In this document: positions 48,501 to 56,550 of the stretch, one piece after another
Layout: each line of letters opens with the position of its first letter
Numbering within the stretch: the stretch's first letter is position 1
Assembly (NCBI GenBank): GCA_002633005.1
Contig: NMRA01000189.1
Location: forward strand, 202,805-266,804
Direction: 5' to 3'
From: Phoronis australis
Taxonomy: Eukaryota > Phoronida > Phoronidae
DNA: 64,000 nt
Made by a program: the position numbers and the translations under genes
Notes under the pieces: model-generated
Databases searched by the model: none
What the model was told of the DNA's origin: nothing
What the model saw: only the letters and a program-made list of their open reading frames with translations

Positions 48501-50069
48501 TAAAGACCCCAACTGCCCATCAACTATCTCTAGCATACACCAGGTAAGTAAAGAAGGATGTGCTGTGTACACTGATACAAAGATATATAGATGTGCCACA
48601 AGTCTGGGCAGGCTTGCAATCTCGCTACTACATGATGCACGTGTTGATCACTAAGACAGACTTGTCATTCGATCAGGATCATTCATTGTCTGACCCCAGT
48701 TGAAGGTCAATCAGCAGGTAACCACGCATGTTAGGTAGTGGTGAGATTGTGAACTTCCGACATATCTATGTATCTTTGTAATGGCATACAGCGTTAACCA
48801 TTCTTCACTTGTGGTGCATGCTGGAGGTATGTATTAAAAGATTGAAATAAGCTACCATGGTCTACACTCGGCTACCATACGGCCAACCCCACTCCAAGTC
48901 TCGGTGCTGGAAAATTTTCTACATTGAAGCCCAACTGAGGTAAGACCCACGAAAAACCATGAGACGTAAATGTTTTTCCTGAGTGGCAGATGGAGAGGGT
49001 TCCGTACTGTTGGTGACGGCGGAACAAGAACACAAGTAGAGCGTAGATGAGGGCAAAATTCCAGAATGTTACAATGTTGCCAGGAGGTGCACCTGTTCCG
49101 CTTAACGGGGATGAGTGTTGTGACACGTGACTTCTAGGTGTGACGTACATCCAAATAAAGCCTCTCTAAATTGCTTGCCAAGCAGCACTCGCCTCTTGGC
49201 TAAACGGTCTGGACAATCAGCTACCACAGTTCAAGTGCCGAATATTTCAGTGACTCCGGGACTTGAACCCAGGTGTGAGAGCCAAGCGTCTAAACCACTC
49301 AGCCAAGAGGCAATTGCCACTTGGCAAGCCACTTAGAGAGGCATTATTCTACCTGTACGTCACACCCAGAAGTCACGTGTAACTACACAAGTCAGTAAAA
49401 GTCAAGTGAACGGGTCCCTCTTCAAAATGGCTTCTGGGAACCAGTTTTCACTGAATAATGGGTATCACCGTTACTCAATGAAAACTGGTTCCCGTCAGCC
49501 ATTACCAAGAGGTACCTGTTCACTTGACTTTTACCATTCAAATCTCAGTGACTGAGTGGGCACTGTTCAGATATAGTGGTCTCTGATTTTGAGAACCAGT
49601 TTCATCCACTGAATAACGGGCCGTCTCAGTGTAGCCTGTAGTAGTGCGGTCGAACCAAATTTTTTTTTCGTTTTGAAAAAATTCTCTACTATCATCGGGA
49701 AGATAAATGCATCCTACAATCGGGATGAGCCACCAAGCTGGCCCAAGTCACCAAGTGGTTACAGTTTCACTTGTGTTCGAAAGTGGAACATTAAGCAGAA
49801 GATTTGAGTTTCAGATTCGTTGAATTGATAACTTTAAACATTGATGTGACTCTTGCAATAAAGGAAATGAGTAGAAAGCGCGGGTTTATGTTTATTGAAT
49901 GAAACGCCCATTTTTGATTTTCACACGTCCAAATCCGAGTGAAAATTGAACAATGCAGTATCTCGTCCTTTAAACAATAAGTCAGTAAGGCAATTTCAAA
50001 AGTGCCACCTTTTCTAAAAAATACCTTAAGGCCTGTGCCAAGAACAATAACATCATATTCTTCATCCAT
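33320..50069 (-). CDS. GDI: Rab GDP-dissociation inhibitor (complete, 10 coding exons)
   Basis: GDI extracts prenylated GDP-bound Rab GTPases from membranes and keeps them soluble for recycling. Exons, in order: 50025-50069, 40820-40927, 39769-39868, 38714-38848, 37919-38114, 36703-36834, 36362-36530, 35212-35317, 33887-34031, 33320-33506. They total 1323 bp, 440 residues plus TAA, against about 445-447 in human GDI1/2. All introns are GT-AG and all phases close. Visible motifs: N-terminal [14 protein letters not shown] nucleotide-fold loop, [76 protein letters not shown] and [12 protein letters not shown]. It is GDI rather than Rab escort protein by length and motifs. Oddities: Lys replaces the usual Thr in GTGLTE, and the last 20 residues diverge. 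Intron 1 is 9.1 kb and repeat-filled. Confidence 0.97.
33887..34031 (-). CDS. GDI: GDI exon 9
   Basis: Completes the Asp codon of NRNSD, then [20 protein letters not shown] and [13 protein letters not shown]. Donor GTAAGT. Confidence 0.96.
34032..35211. other. GDI intron 8
   Basis: 1.2-kb AT-rich intron with no other feature seen. Confidence 0.7.
35212..35317 (-). CDS. GDI: GDI exon 8
   Basis: Encodes [18 protein letters not shown] and [15 protein letters not shown]. Acceptor TTCACAG, donor GTAAGT. Confidence 0.96.
35318..36361. other. GDI intron 7
   Basis: 1.0-kb AT-rich intron with no other feature seen. Confidence 0.7.
36362..36530 (-). CDS. GDI: GDI exon 7
   Basis: Encodes [18 protein letters not shown] and [20 protein letters not shown], ending [13 protein letters not shown] is a core GDI/REP sequence-conserved-region motif. 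Confidence 0.97.
36703..36834 (-). CDS. GDI: GDI exon 6
   Basis: Encodes [20 protein letters not shown] and [19 protein letters not shown]. The YGLGELPQ motif lies in the Rab-binding platform of the family. Confidence 0.97.
36835..37918. other. GDI intron 5
   Basis: 1.1-kb intron. No other feature was recognised. Confidence 0.7.
37919..38114 (-). CDS. GDI: GDI exon 5
   Basis: Encodes [20 protein letters not shown] then [10 protein letters not shown] at the junction. It matches LMGLFEKRRFRKFL and GHALAL of human GDI. The middle ([20 protein letters not shown]) is the variable part. Confidence 0.97.
38115..38713. other. GDI intron 4
   Basis: About 600-bp intron. No other feature was recognised. 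Confidence 0.7.
38714..38848 (-). CDS. GDI: GDI exon 4
   Basis: Encodes [35 protein letters not shown] and NDKEGIGF. The donor is A|GTGAGT at 38713; joined to exon 5 it gives ...GFSLMGIFEK. Reading past this donor stays open for more than 100 bases but loses homology. Confidence 0.95.
38849..39768. other. GDI intron 3
   Basis: 920-bp intron. No other feature was recognised. Confidence 0.7.
39769..39868 (-). CDS. GDI: GDI exon 3
   Basis: Encodes [18 protein letters not shown] and [19 protein letters not shown](V/I)DLIPKFLMA is highly diagnostic of GDI. Confidence 0.97.
39869..40819. other. GDI intron 2
   Basis: 950-bp intron. No other feature was recognised. Confidence 0.7.
40820..40927 (-). 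CDS. GDI: GDI exon 2
   Basis: 36 codons in phase 0: [20 protein letters not shown] and [16 protein letters not shown]. Acceptor TTTCAG, donor GTGAGT. Confidence 0.97.
40928..41849. other. Start of GDI intron 1
   Basis: The first 900 bp of the 9.1-kb intron 1. No gene or repeat was recognised. Confidence 0.55.
41850..43420 (+). repeat. Composite minisatellite with CTCF-like cores (plus orientation)
   Basis: About three and a half units of 432-457 bp, each with three subunits. Cores matching or nearly matching CCASYAGRKGGCRS start at 41921, 42066, 42101, 42253, 42404, 42548, 42710, 42836, 42983 and 43261. Those at 41921, 42404, 42710 and 42836 are exact. The leading TGG of the vertebrate CTCF matrix is also present at 41918 and 42707. 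One expected core near 43125 is deleted. The array lies in GDI intron 1. It is the inverse of 900-2400. Confidence 0.85.
43421..44611. other. GDI intron 1, no feature
   Basis: AT-rich intronic sequence with no recognised gene or repeat. Confidence 0.5.
44612..44785 (+). repeat. About 84-bp tandem repeat (two units before the gap)
   Basis: CACTGGCAGCTAGTGTTGGA and GGTGCCGACTAAGGTGAACC recur at about 84-bp spacing. Part of a third unit appears at 45347 after the N run, so the array is interrupted or collapsed. Confidence 0.85.
44905..44928. mobile_element. Start of TA-flanked element, copy B (cut by gap)
   Basis: CCATATTCGCCGTAATAACC and a few more bases, after TA at 44903-44904. It is identical to the start of copy C at 45526 and probably is the same locus duplicated in assembly. 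Confidence 0.6.
44929..45346. other. Assembly gap (418 N) flanked by a 203-bp identical duplicate
   Basis: Bases 44726-44928 are repeated exactly at 45347-45549, on either side of the N run. This looks like an unmerged contig overlap or collapsed repeat, not biology. Confidence 0.9.
45526..46939. mobile_element. TA-flanked terminal-inverted-repeat element, copy C (complete)
   Basis: 1414 bp from CCATATTCGCCGTAATAACC to its inverse GGCGAATACGG, flanked by TA at 45524-45525 and 46940-46941. Subterminal 'taagcgccc' words occur at both ends. The interior is similar to copy A (5870-6928) and non-coding in all frames I read. The likely class is a non-autonomous Tc1/mariner-like element; the autonomous partner is not in the window. 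Confidence 0.8.
46959..47376 (+). repeat. 54-bp tandem repeat, eight copies
   Basis: The unit includes TTGCATGGTCAGTTCACATG, CCAGCAGCAAATGTT and CTCTTTGGCCCATA. It begins 18 bp after the right TA of element copy C. The period is divisible by three, giving spurious open frames on both strands. Confidence 0.93.
47420..47960 (+). mobile_element. tRNA-derived SINE-like unit split by a DNA element
   Basis: GCCTCTTGGTCGAACAG contains a perfect pol III A-box (TGGTCGAACAG, 47494-47504). A B-box-like GGCTCGATTCC lies at 47879-47889, directly after the inserted GGCCTTTAT element (47521-47878). Upstream 'ccacgtgact' and the GCCTCTTGG start are shared with the units at 49116-49383. Without the insert the two boxes are only about 16 nt apart, less than in a tRNA, so the head is also damaged. 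Confidence 0.5.
47521..47878 (-). mobile_element. GGCCTTTAT element, copy 3
   Basis: Complete by its ends: GGCCTTTATCCAGGATTTCG on the left and GCATAAAGGCCT on the right. It is the reverse orientation of copy 1, with an internal deletion of the TATAC-rich part. Flanks on both sides carry CTCGA words and look tRNA-like. Confidence 0.8.
47950..48160 (+). repeat. Dispersed repeat family R2, copy 1
   Basis: Shares GTGGCAGATGGAGAG, GAATGTT and CCAGGAGGT(A/G)C(G/A)CCTGTTCC with 48935-49105 in the same order. It could be a SINE body following the tRNA-like head upstream. Confidence 0.55.
48161..48934. other. GDI intron 1, no feature
   Basis: No gene recognised. The short open frame at 48436-48654 has no family resemblance. 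Confidence 0.45.
48935..49105 (+). repeat. Dispersed repeat family R2, copy 2
   Basis: Second copy of the sequence at 47950-48160. It runs into the palindrome that follows. Confidence 0.55.
49116..49383. repeat. Inverted pair of tRNA-like SINE units (long palindrome)
   Basis: Arms of about 125 bp. CACGTGACTTCTAGGTGTGACG on the left pairs with its inverse near 49350-49380, and GCCTCTCTAA..GCTTGCCAAG is also mirrored. Each arm carries a tRNA-like head. Plus strand: A-box TGGCTAAACGG (49197-49207). Minus strand: A-box TGGCTGAGTGG (49295-49305) and B-box GGTTCAAGTCC (49259-49269). The heads face each other. Confidence 0.7.
49395..49534. repeat. 140-bp near-perfect palindrome
   Basis: GTAAAAGTCAAGTGAAC at 49395 is exactly inverted at the right end, and GGGAACCAGTTTTCA pairs with TGAAAACTGGTTCCC around a short loop. 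A transcript would fold into a hairpin of about 60 bp. The core word recurs at 24650-24705 and near 49595, so it is likely a foldback MITE. Confidence 0.8.
50025..50069 (-). CDS. GDI: GDI exon 1 (start codon)
   Basis: ATG at 50069-50067, encoding [15 protein letters not shown], then donor [20 protein letters not shown] is the canonical GDI N-terminus, which fixes the start. The final Lys replaces Thr of GTGLTE. Confidence 0.95.
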
Positions 50070-50420
50070 GTTTTAGTTTGCCAACAAAAACCAGGAAACA
50101 ACACTAAACTCGCCGGCAGAGATGACTCAGATATCCAAGATGGCCGGTGAGTAATAGAGAAAATTAGTACGACACGAAAACTAGTGCGCACAAGACGTTT
50201 GCGCATCGCAAAAGCGCACATTTATTCTGAAAACGTGACACACAGATTGGTTTTCTTGGTGAACATAAAAATATCTGTAATATATTAGTCAGGTTTATTG
50301 TTCAGTGATGATTGGAGATGTCTTGAGTAGTAATTTTATAGCAAGATTCATTATCGCTTCCGGATTCGGTGACGTTTTCAAGTGAGTCGCCAGAGAGCGC
50401 TATAAATCTACGTTTTTCCA
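50070..50420 (-). promoter_or_regulatory. GDI: Probable GDI promoter / 5'UTR
   Basis: Directly upstream of the GDI start. It contains a YY1-like CCAAGATGGCCG at 50135-50146, an ETS-type CCGGAAGC (minus strand of 50356-50363) and a CRE half-site TGACGT at 50370-50375. These are typical of housekeeping promoters. The transcription start is not determinable. Confidence 0.4.
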
Positions 50421-50728
50421 GCCAAGCTGTTGCTGACTTTGAACTGAACAGCTGGTATTTGCTAGTGTGCGTGGACTTGGAACCCTGCTTAATCTCAAGA
50501 TTGTGTATGCGTGAACTCGGAATTGAATATTCATGAAGGCAATTAAATGATTTTTTTGTTCATTGTGACGAATTTTTTGTAATTATTTGCTGACGATCAC
50601 CCATTTTCTCCTCTTGTAACTTGTGTCACGTCATCGTAAGAATTGGTGAATAAGGTCGCCATTAGCTGAAAAAGGGGGTTGGTTGAAATGTACACTATGA
50701 TATTATAGATGGATAATTTATAATGTAT

Positions 50729-50795
50729 ACACACACACGCACACCCGCACACACGCACACACACACACACACACACACTCACACTGACACACATG
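50729..50795. repeat. (CA)n microsatellite
   Basis: Interrupted ACACAC run. Confidence 0.93.
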
Positions 50796-50894
50796 CCACA
50801 TGCGCGCAGCCGAGCCTTTAATGAAGGGGAGCTCGAATTTCTGACGATGTGTACCTTAATCTGCTGACAACAATGGGAGGACTAAAAAAAAAAA

Positions 50895-51050
50895 TACGGG
50901 GTGCCACCTTCACTGCGCGTCAGCGCCTTTTTAGTGGACATTTGTATCGTTTTCAGTTCTCGAACTTTTTGTTTCTCTGAGGCGGACTTTTCCCCAATGA
51001 CTTCGCCAAATGGGGGGCTCGTTCGCGCCGCCGGAGCCCCCGAGCCCCCC
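50895..51050 (-). repeat. Dispersed repeat family R3, copy 1
   Basis: Read on the minus strand, AGTCCGCCTCAGAGAAAC, AAAAAGTTCGAGAA and TGTCCACTAAAAAGGC match 60779-60880 on the plus strand in the same order. Each copy lies next to a G-rich or CA-rich run. Confidence 0.7.
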
Positions 51051-51062
51051 ATGGGTGCGCGC

Positions 51063-51199
51063 ATGCACACATACAAGCAAACACACACACGCACCGTGCA
51101 CACACGCATGCACGAACACACACACAGTGACACACAGAGAGACACACATGCGCGGGCACACTCACACATACACACATACACACATGCACACACACACAT
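51063..51199. repeat. (CA)n-rich microsatellite
   Basis: ACACAC-rich, with interspersed ATGC and CGCA. It creates spurious Cys/Val or His/Thr frames. Confidence 0.9.
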
Positions 51200-51251
51200 G
51201 CAAATTTTTATAGATGAGTATTTCTGGTTAATTCCAATTTATACAAATTNA

Positions 51252-51685
51252 TGGTTGGAGAGCCTGTGCTCTTTTGTTCGATCTCCGATCAGATTGCATC
51301 TAGACTGACTGGGCTGGGCTGATAAAAAATGAAAGTTAAGTTATAACATATTTGAGCTTAAACCAATAGCATTTCTGAATTCCTCGTCAAATACTGATCA
51401 TGTTCCGTTTTTGAATCACCAAAATCACCCAACTACAACAGAAGTTAAGACAATCTATTCTGTCCAAACGGGTCGACGCACTGAGTTTGACTGGGCTCAT
51501 ACGCATTCGGTGATAGCGTGCAACCACTATACGTTTCCTTTGAAGCCTGGAAGATAATTGGCCTGCTTGTTATCATACGGGACGGAAATGAATGAGCTGA
51601 GCAGTTAACAAAAGAGCCAGATGTTATCGCACGTTCAGCACCCTTCACGTCTGGAAAAGTTACTGAACGACAGAACGCTGTAATG
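51252..51685 (+). repeat. Dispersed repeat family R1, copy 2
   Basis: Similar along its length to 25168-25565. It starts immediately after a single n at 51250, so its left border may be an assembly joint. Confidence 0.75.
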
Positions 51686-51929
51686 CCCTATCCAAATTCA
51701 AGTGCCTGCCTACTTCAGTCATGAGACTGTGGCTAGAACAACGAAAACGTGCCATGGACATAATTTGTGCACGGGGTATATTCAACTGAACTTAATTTTT
51801 TCCAGTTTCAATTCCTTCTTAAAGTGATTATAAAAATACGGTTTAGGATTATTCTAAACACTCTGTCTCCATCTTTACAAATAACAATCCCTTATTCGCT
51901 GTCTAAAAACTATTTTCACACATAACGCC

Positions 51930-52410
51930 TTGATTTTACCAAACTTCTTGGAATCCATAATCTGACAATACAAGTCTAACTGATGTCTCCCAATTTCGGG
52001 AATGCCGACCATTTTGGTCTAAATGACACAAATTGTCGCAAGGTGCCATTGAGTTACGGTGAGGAGGCAATTTGAAAAGTTTAAACCAATACGTGATTAC
52101 TGGCGGCAACGTAGTACTTAGTAAGTAACGGCAACCGCCCACATTCGCTCAATACAGCACCGTTTGAACATGAGTAGCTACACCCAACACACGCAAAGAA
52201 AATTTAATATGCACTTTTTCTGACCAATTGTATTCTTGTAAGTCCCATATTTCGGCTCCATAACACAAGGTAGGGTAAACCATTTTATCAAATATCTCAA
52301 AAGCCACACGTGATTGAAACATGGTCAAGCTTCTTTGTAGCTTGTCGACCGTAATGGCGACATTCATGGCCTGTGCTGACAGGGTCTGAGTAGCCATAGT
52401 CGGCCACAAT
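51930..52410 (-). pseudogene. LINE reverse transcriptase remnant (C-terminal part)
   Basis: The minus-strand frame carries FDKMVYPTLCYGAEIWDLQ and KVHIKFSLRVLGV, typical of the region just after the RT catalytic domain in non-LTR retrotransposons, where YPxLLYGxEIW and KFxxxxLGV recur. It is interrupted by an in-frame TGA, then continues as GGCRYLLSTTLPPVITYW, like the family's GRYPL...YW segment. No RT active site is present. 5'-truncated and dead. Confidence 0.75.
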
Positions 52411-52959
52411 TAATAACTCTGGCGTGAACACAACACCAAGATACTTGTAACCGAAACCACTTCGAGTTTTTCACCTCAAGAATTCCACATCTCGTGATTT
52501 CTCAGGGTCGACCGTCTTGAGATCATCTCGAGAACTTAATGGAATGCTTAAAAACAGACACATTTTGTCTAGCGAGATGTAAAACTAGTCGCGCTTGTGC
52601 CTGCAGTTTTAACCATTTTGTAAATTCTACCGACCGGGTTCTCTCCCGGGTAAATCAACAGGACAGCCATGACAACAACATCACCATGACCAACAGCCGA
52701 GAAGGAGACGGAGAAGAGGGCGATCACGTTGATTTACAATTGCGGTAGAAATAGCTGACAAAATCGCGGCGGAGGTCCCCAATGAGGAGGACACACCAAT
52801 ATTCACTCAACAACAGCGGAGCAAATCGGAGTGTTGATTGTAGGCCCACATCGCAGATACTAGATCAGATGATCTTTATTTTAAACATGTCCACTAAATC
52901 GCGGAACAATGCCAGTAAACGCACTGATACGCTCGGGCCGTGCAAAGCAAATCAGAAAT

Positions 52960-53240
52960 GGTCTCCATCACTATAGGAACACATCTGCCACCTTTTATCG
53001 TGAGTCTTCCAGAACTTATTTGTAGGATAGGGGAACAGACGACAAAGAAGTGAAGGGCACAAAAACATGGTATAGGTCAAATGCACCTGAAACAGGGCCC
53101 GTGCGGTTTTCTGCGTGACAGTAACTTATTTGCCAAATTTCATTATCTTCCGTCTATGAAGGCCTAGTTGGAGCCGTCTGAAAAACGTCGCCAGCTCTGC
53201 TCTTCTCAATGGGAACACTTATTTCTTTTGATAATACGTT
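52960..53240 (+). repeat. Decayed copy of the CTCF-like minisatellite unit
   Basis: Phrases 'ctataggaacacatctgcca' and 'ttatttgccaaatttcat' echo the inter-core sequence at 43300 and 42300. No intact core remains. Confidence 0.4.
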
Positions 53241-54589
53241 GTATCAAAAGTTATCTCCGATGCATTGGTCTGTTTTGTTTTCTCCGTACAACGTGCAGTG
53301 CTTGAGACCACCCCGCCTTTAAAATGACCCGCTAACTTTTACTTCTTTCCAAGCCCAGACTCATCTTCGTCTGAGTAACAGATTCTTTGTCTAATGGTGG
53401 GTCATAGCAGCTTAAAGAACAATTCTTGTCCATATTTACAAAGCATGCTTAACTTTATGCTTTAAACGTACAACAGATCCTGTGAATAACATCCTAAGTT
53501 ATGTAGCAAAGGAGAATGTCCGAAGGGGTAATGTTTGGACCCCAATGAAATGAAAAGTACTAACCTACCAATTATGAGTCAGAGATATTTAAAAACTGAA
53601 CTCAGTTTCACGCATACGCATACTTTTTGCTGGAAAGGGGTAACATTGAAGACAACTAATGTCAACAAAACCGTTTCTATGTTGAACTTTTGTAGGCATG
53701 TATGGCCAGTTCGTAGCTGCATTGGTAAAGGTTGCTTCTGAAAATTCTTTGCACTTCGTATTAATTGCGCATTACATATAGAGCATGACCGAATAACCGT
53801 AGCGTGTTTTTCAAGTTTTACAGCGACATCTACACGACACAATTGTCTCGATAATTAGTATTATATTAGACGACAGTAATAATCCAACAAGTCAACGAGA
53901 AGAACTAAAACCTCGCCAGTCTCGTCCACAGTGTTTGGCATGTTGACGTCTTTTTCGTCCCGCAACAAGTCAAATATTTGTTGAAATCCTTCCTCACAAT
54001 CGGGTACGTCTTGTGTAATTAAGATGTCCAGATACGACCTCAAGTTTCGTTATCGCTTACACACGCAGGCAGTCCTCACCACCACCGAACATTCCATGAA
54101 GTGAACGTTCGTTCCGAGATTTTCGAAAACACTGCGTGTTCCATAGGAGCCGAACGTTGTCAAATTCACGCCATAACCCATTCCCCGGAACTTGCTCCAC
54201 CAGGATTCTATGCGTTGATTTGCTGCCGATCGGCCATACAAAAAGTCGAGTTCAATCTGGCTTTGTTGTCGGAATTACCACCACGCAGGAAAGTCTAAAT
54301 CAGGTTGACATTACTTGGCGAAATTCTTTCGCTAGTTATTTTGCTTTGATATCGATTTTTTGTGTTTTTACTTGGTAAAATGAAATTTCTTCGAAGATGT
54401 TGCTTTGTCATAAAATTTGGATATTTTTTGTTTTTTGTTTGTTTCTTGCTCGCACTCTACAGATCTCAATTCTTATTGGATCAACGCGAAATTTAGACAC
54501 AACAGGTGTGTCGTGAATTGCTCAAAGTCTTCTGTTTTTCGTTATGATCGAATTCCTAAGGCGAACCTGGCGGGTTTTTTTTAATTCAG

Positions 54590-54805
54590 GCGATTCAACT
54601 GCTCACAGAGGCAGCATTTTTTACCTACACGGCAGAAAATCTGTACGCATTAGTGTGCTACACTGTGTGCCGTAAATTATTCCAGTCAAAGATAGCGGAT
54701 ATATCGGCTATTGCATTTGGGCACCTCGATTTCAGAACGAAAACATTTTGTCTTGTAAAGAGCGTGTTGGAAGAGTCCAACGATGTTTTACAATTGCATA
54801 AGTAA
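54590..54805 (+). other. Unidentified exon-like open frame
   Basis: After a strong acceptor (TTTTTTTTAATTCAG) a frame stays open for 71 codons to TAA. It includes AAFFTYTAENLYALVCYTVC and DFRTKTFCLVKSVLEESND. Composition is protein-like but I recognise no family. Just upstream, 54463-54584 has another acceptor and a frame with NRCVVNCSKSSVFRYDRIPK, faintly like the start of a THAP zinc finger. No start codon is present, and the host is a transposon graveyard. Confidence 0.25.
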
Positions 54806-55137
54806 TTGTTGTATAAGAATTGCATGAGAAATTATTGTTGTATAAGAAATAATTGATTGAATCCTTTAGACTTGGAATGCATTCACTCTCTTTGTTTTTG
54901 CTGTATCTTGCCTTATATGGGCATGCTACTTGTGTGTATATATATTGATGCCGCCATAGAATAAACATTCTGATATAGTTTCTTGTACAGAAACATGGTG
55001 TTATTTTATTAACCGGCATATCATACTGACCAAAAATCCACTCGTCCCAACAATCAACAACAAGGCGCATTGTAGGACCAATTGCTTCGAATTTTCATAT
55101 GTTAATTTCTATGACTAGATATTACCAAGTGTGGTTT

Positions 55138-55169
55138 AACCGGAAGTTGCTTTCAAGATGGCGTATCTG
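55138..55169 (+). promoter_or_regulatory. Paired ETS and YY1 motifs
   Basis: AACCGGAAGTTGC (ETS) is followed immediately by TTCAAGATGGCG (YY1). This spacing and order are common at animal transcription starts. No gene was recognised downstream; the ATG in the motif opens only an 18-codon frame. Confidence 0.3.
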
Positions 55170-56356
55170 ATGCATTTTCATCACTTTTCAATCGTGCTGG
55201 GGGTTTTATTTTAAACAGGATGTGCAAATGACGTGGAATTTTGTATGTGGATTCTTTAAGGTATACTCTTTCAAATGAATACCAACAATTTTTTCTCACA
55301 GTTACCGTTTCTTACTTATATGACATTCAATTTTAAAAAATGCAAAATTTGAAATTTTTCGAAAATCTAGTGAACTACTTTGTTAGACAGAGTTTTGAAC
55401 GGGCTTTCAGAAGGTGTTTTCCATTTTCGCTAGGACATCTCTTTTTCAAATTATTCGGGATTTTCTGATGACGCTGTTCCTTTGTTGATTGCTTTTGCTG
55501 CACTTTTGTTAGTTTACCTTCTATTAAACAAGACTATATTTCTGACTCATTTCTGGCATCTTCATTCGTCATATGGTTGCAGTCACCATATTCGTCATCG
55601 CCATCTTCATTATCACCATCATCTCCATTGCCATTTATCATTCAATATTCTTTTCAGTCAATTTCGCCAAGTGTCGCTCCCCCGAGCGCTTTCATTTCTA
55701 TTTTCAGTCCCATGGTCGGCTCTAACAACTTCAGGGAGGCCATTTAAGTCACACAGAGCAGTCGAAAAATATTTACAAACAACACATGGATTGTTATTGG
55801 TTGACGCAACTTCTAACCAAATTGTTCTTCTTGAGAATCCATCGATGCAGCCTTGTATGCATAAACCATAGAGTTTTAATTTATCCCAGCAGTCAATACG
55901 CCACATTTGTTTCGGCCCACAGGTGAAATACTCCCGTTTAACGACCCTCCTGAGTCGCCGATACTGCACCAAAATCAACAAAATTCAATATTTGGCGCAG
56001 TTTCTCTATCAGTAACAATTCCGTGAGTTTGTTGTGTATTGCTCTATAACCAAGATGTCTACCGCTACCAATAAGTTCACGTTCTGTGTCACCGTAAACA
56101 ACACTGTCTTAAAAGGGAACTGTATTGTATTCTGAATAAATTTTGCGTAGTTTTCTATGAGTTGTTGAATAATTTCACAAATCAATTAATTCAACAACAA
56201 AAAGTAAATTTATATTCTGTAACGAAGCTTAAAAAAATCACCCGCTTGGAGCGCTGCTTCTCGTGACGTATTTGGTGGGGGTAAAGTCAGTGTCCTATTT
56301 TAGCGTGCAGTCAAGTGACGTTCTTCAAATTACCGGAATGAGATTTTTGCTGTGAA

Positions 56357-56550
56357 ATGTCGGGTCACCAGGGATATCTGTTTGAGCCGAGGCAACACAA
56401 AGTGATACCCAGTCGTCGTCATCGTCAGACGAAAATTTGCCGGTGCAACCAGTCCGTATCAACAATTTACACTGGTGTGACTGTGGTGGGCAGTGTGGAC
56501 TCAGCCATCCGATCATCCAGCCAGCTGTCAGCCAATACTCAGCTCTGTAA
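56357..56550 (+). pseudogene. P2X7-C-like Cys motif exon with one-base frameshift
   Basis: ATG at 56357 starts MSGHQGYLFEP. After 56388 the reading frame must shift, as if one base had been lost. The next frame gives EATQSDTQSSSSSDEN, then VRINNLHWCDCGGQCG, stopping at TAA 56548. A GYxFEP start, an acidic Ser-rich spacer and WCxCGxC are the hallmarks, as I recall them, of the P2X7 C-terminal (ballast-type) domain proteins expanded in many aquatic animals. Only the first motif is present; later Cys/His residues are not seen. It could also be a sequencing error in a live first exon. Confidence 0.4.

Larger units (their letters stand above)
54297..55690. other. Insertion inside the transposase pseudogene
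   Basis: About 1.4 kb separating transposase pieces. It contains two plus-strand, exon-like open stretches (54463-54584, 54590-54805), an ETS/YY1 motif pair at 55138-55169 and no visible termini. Confidence 0.45.
53860..55981 (-). pseudogene. Integrase-type (IS3EU-like) transposase pseudogene, split by insertion
   Basis: Three minus-strand pieces lie in the correct order. 55981 to about 55690: KLKLYGLCIQGCIDGFSRRT, STNNNPCVVCKYF and VVRADHGTEN, holding two catalytic Asp. 54296-54050: NSTFLYGRSAANQRIESWW, holding the catalytic Glu. 54043-53861: a C-terminal acidic stretch (PDCEEGFQQIFDLLRDEKD). In intact relatives, GTEN and FLYG are only tens of residues apart; here about 1.4 kb intervenes. 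A TAG precedes the second piece and another stop separates the third, with part of the domain missing between. No inverted termini were identified. The superfamily name is my best recollection of this rve-like family. Confidence 0.7.
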
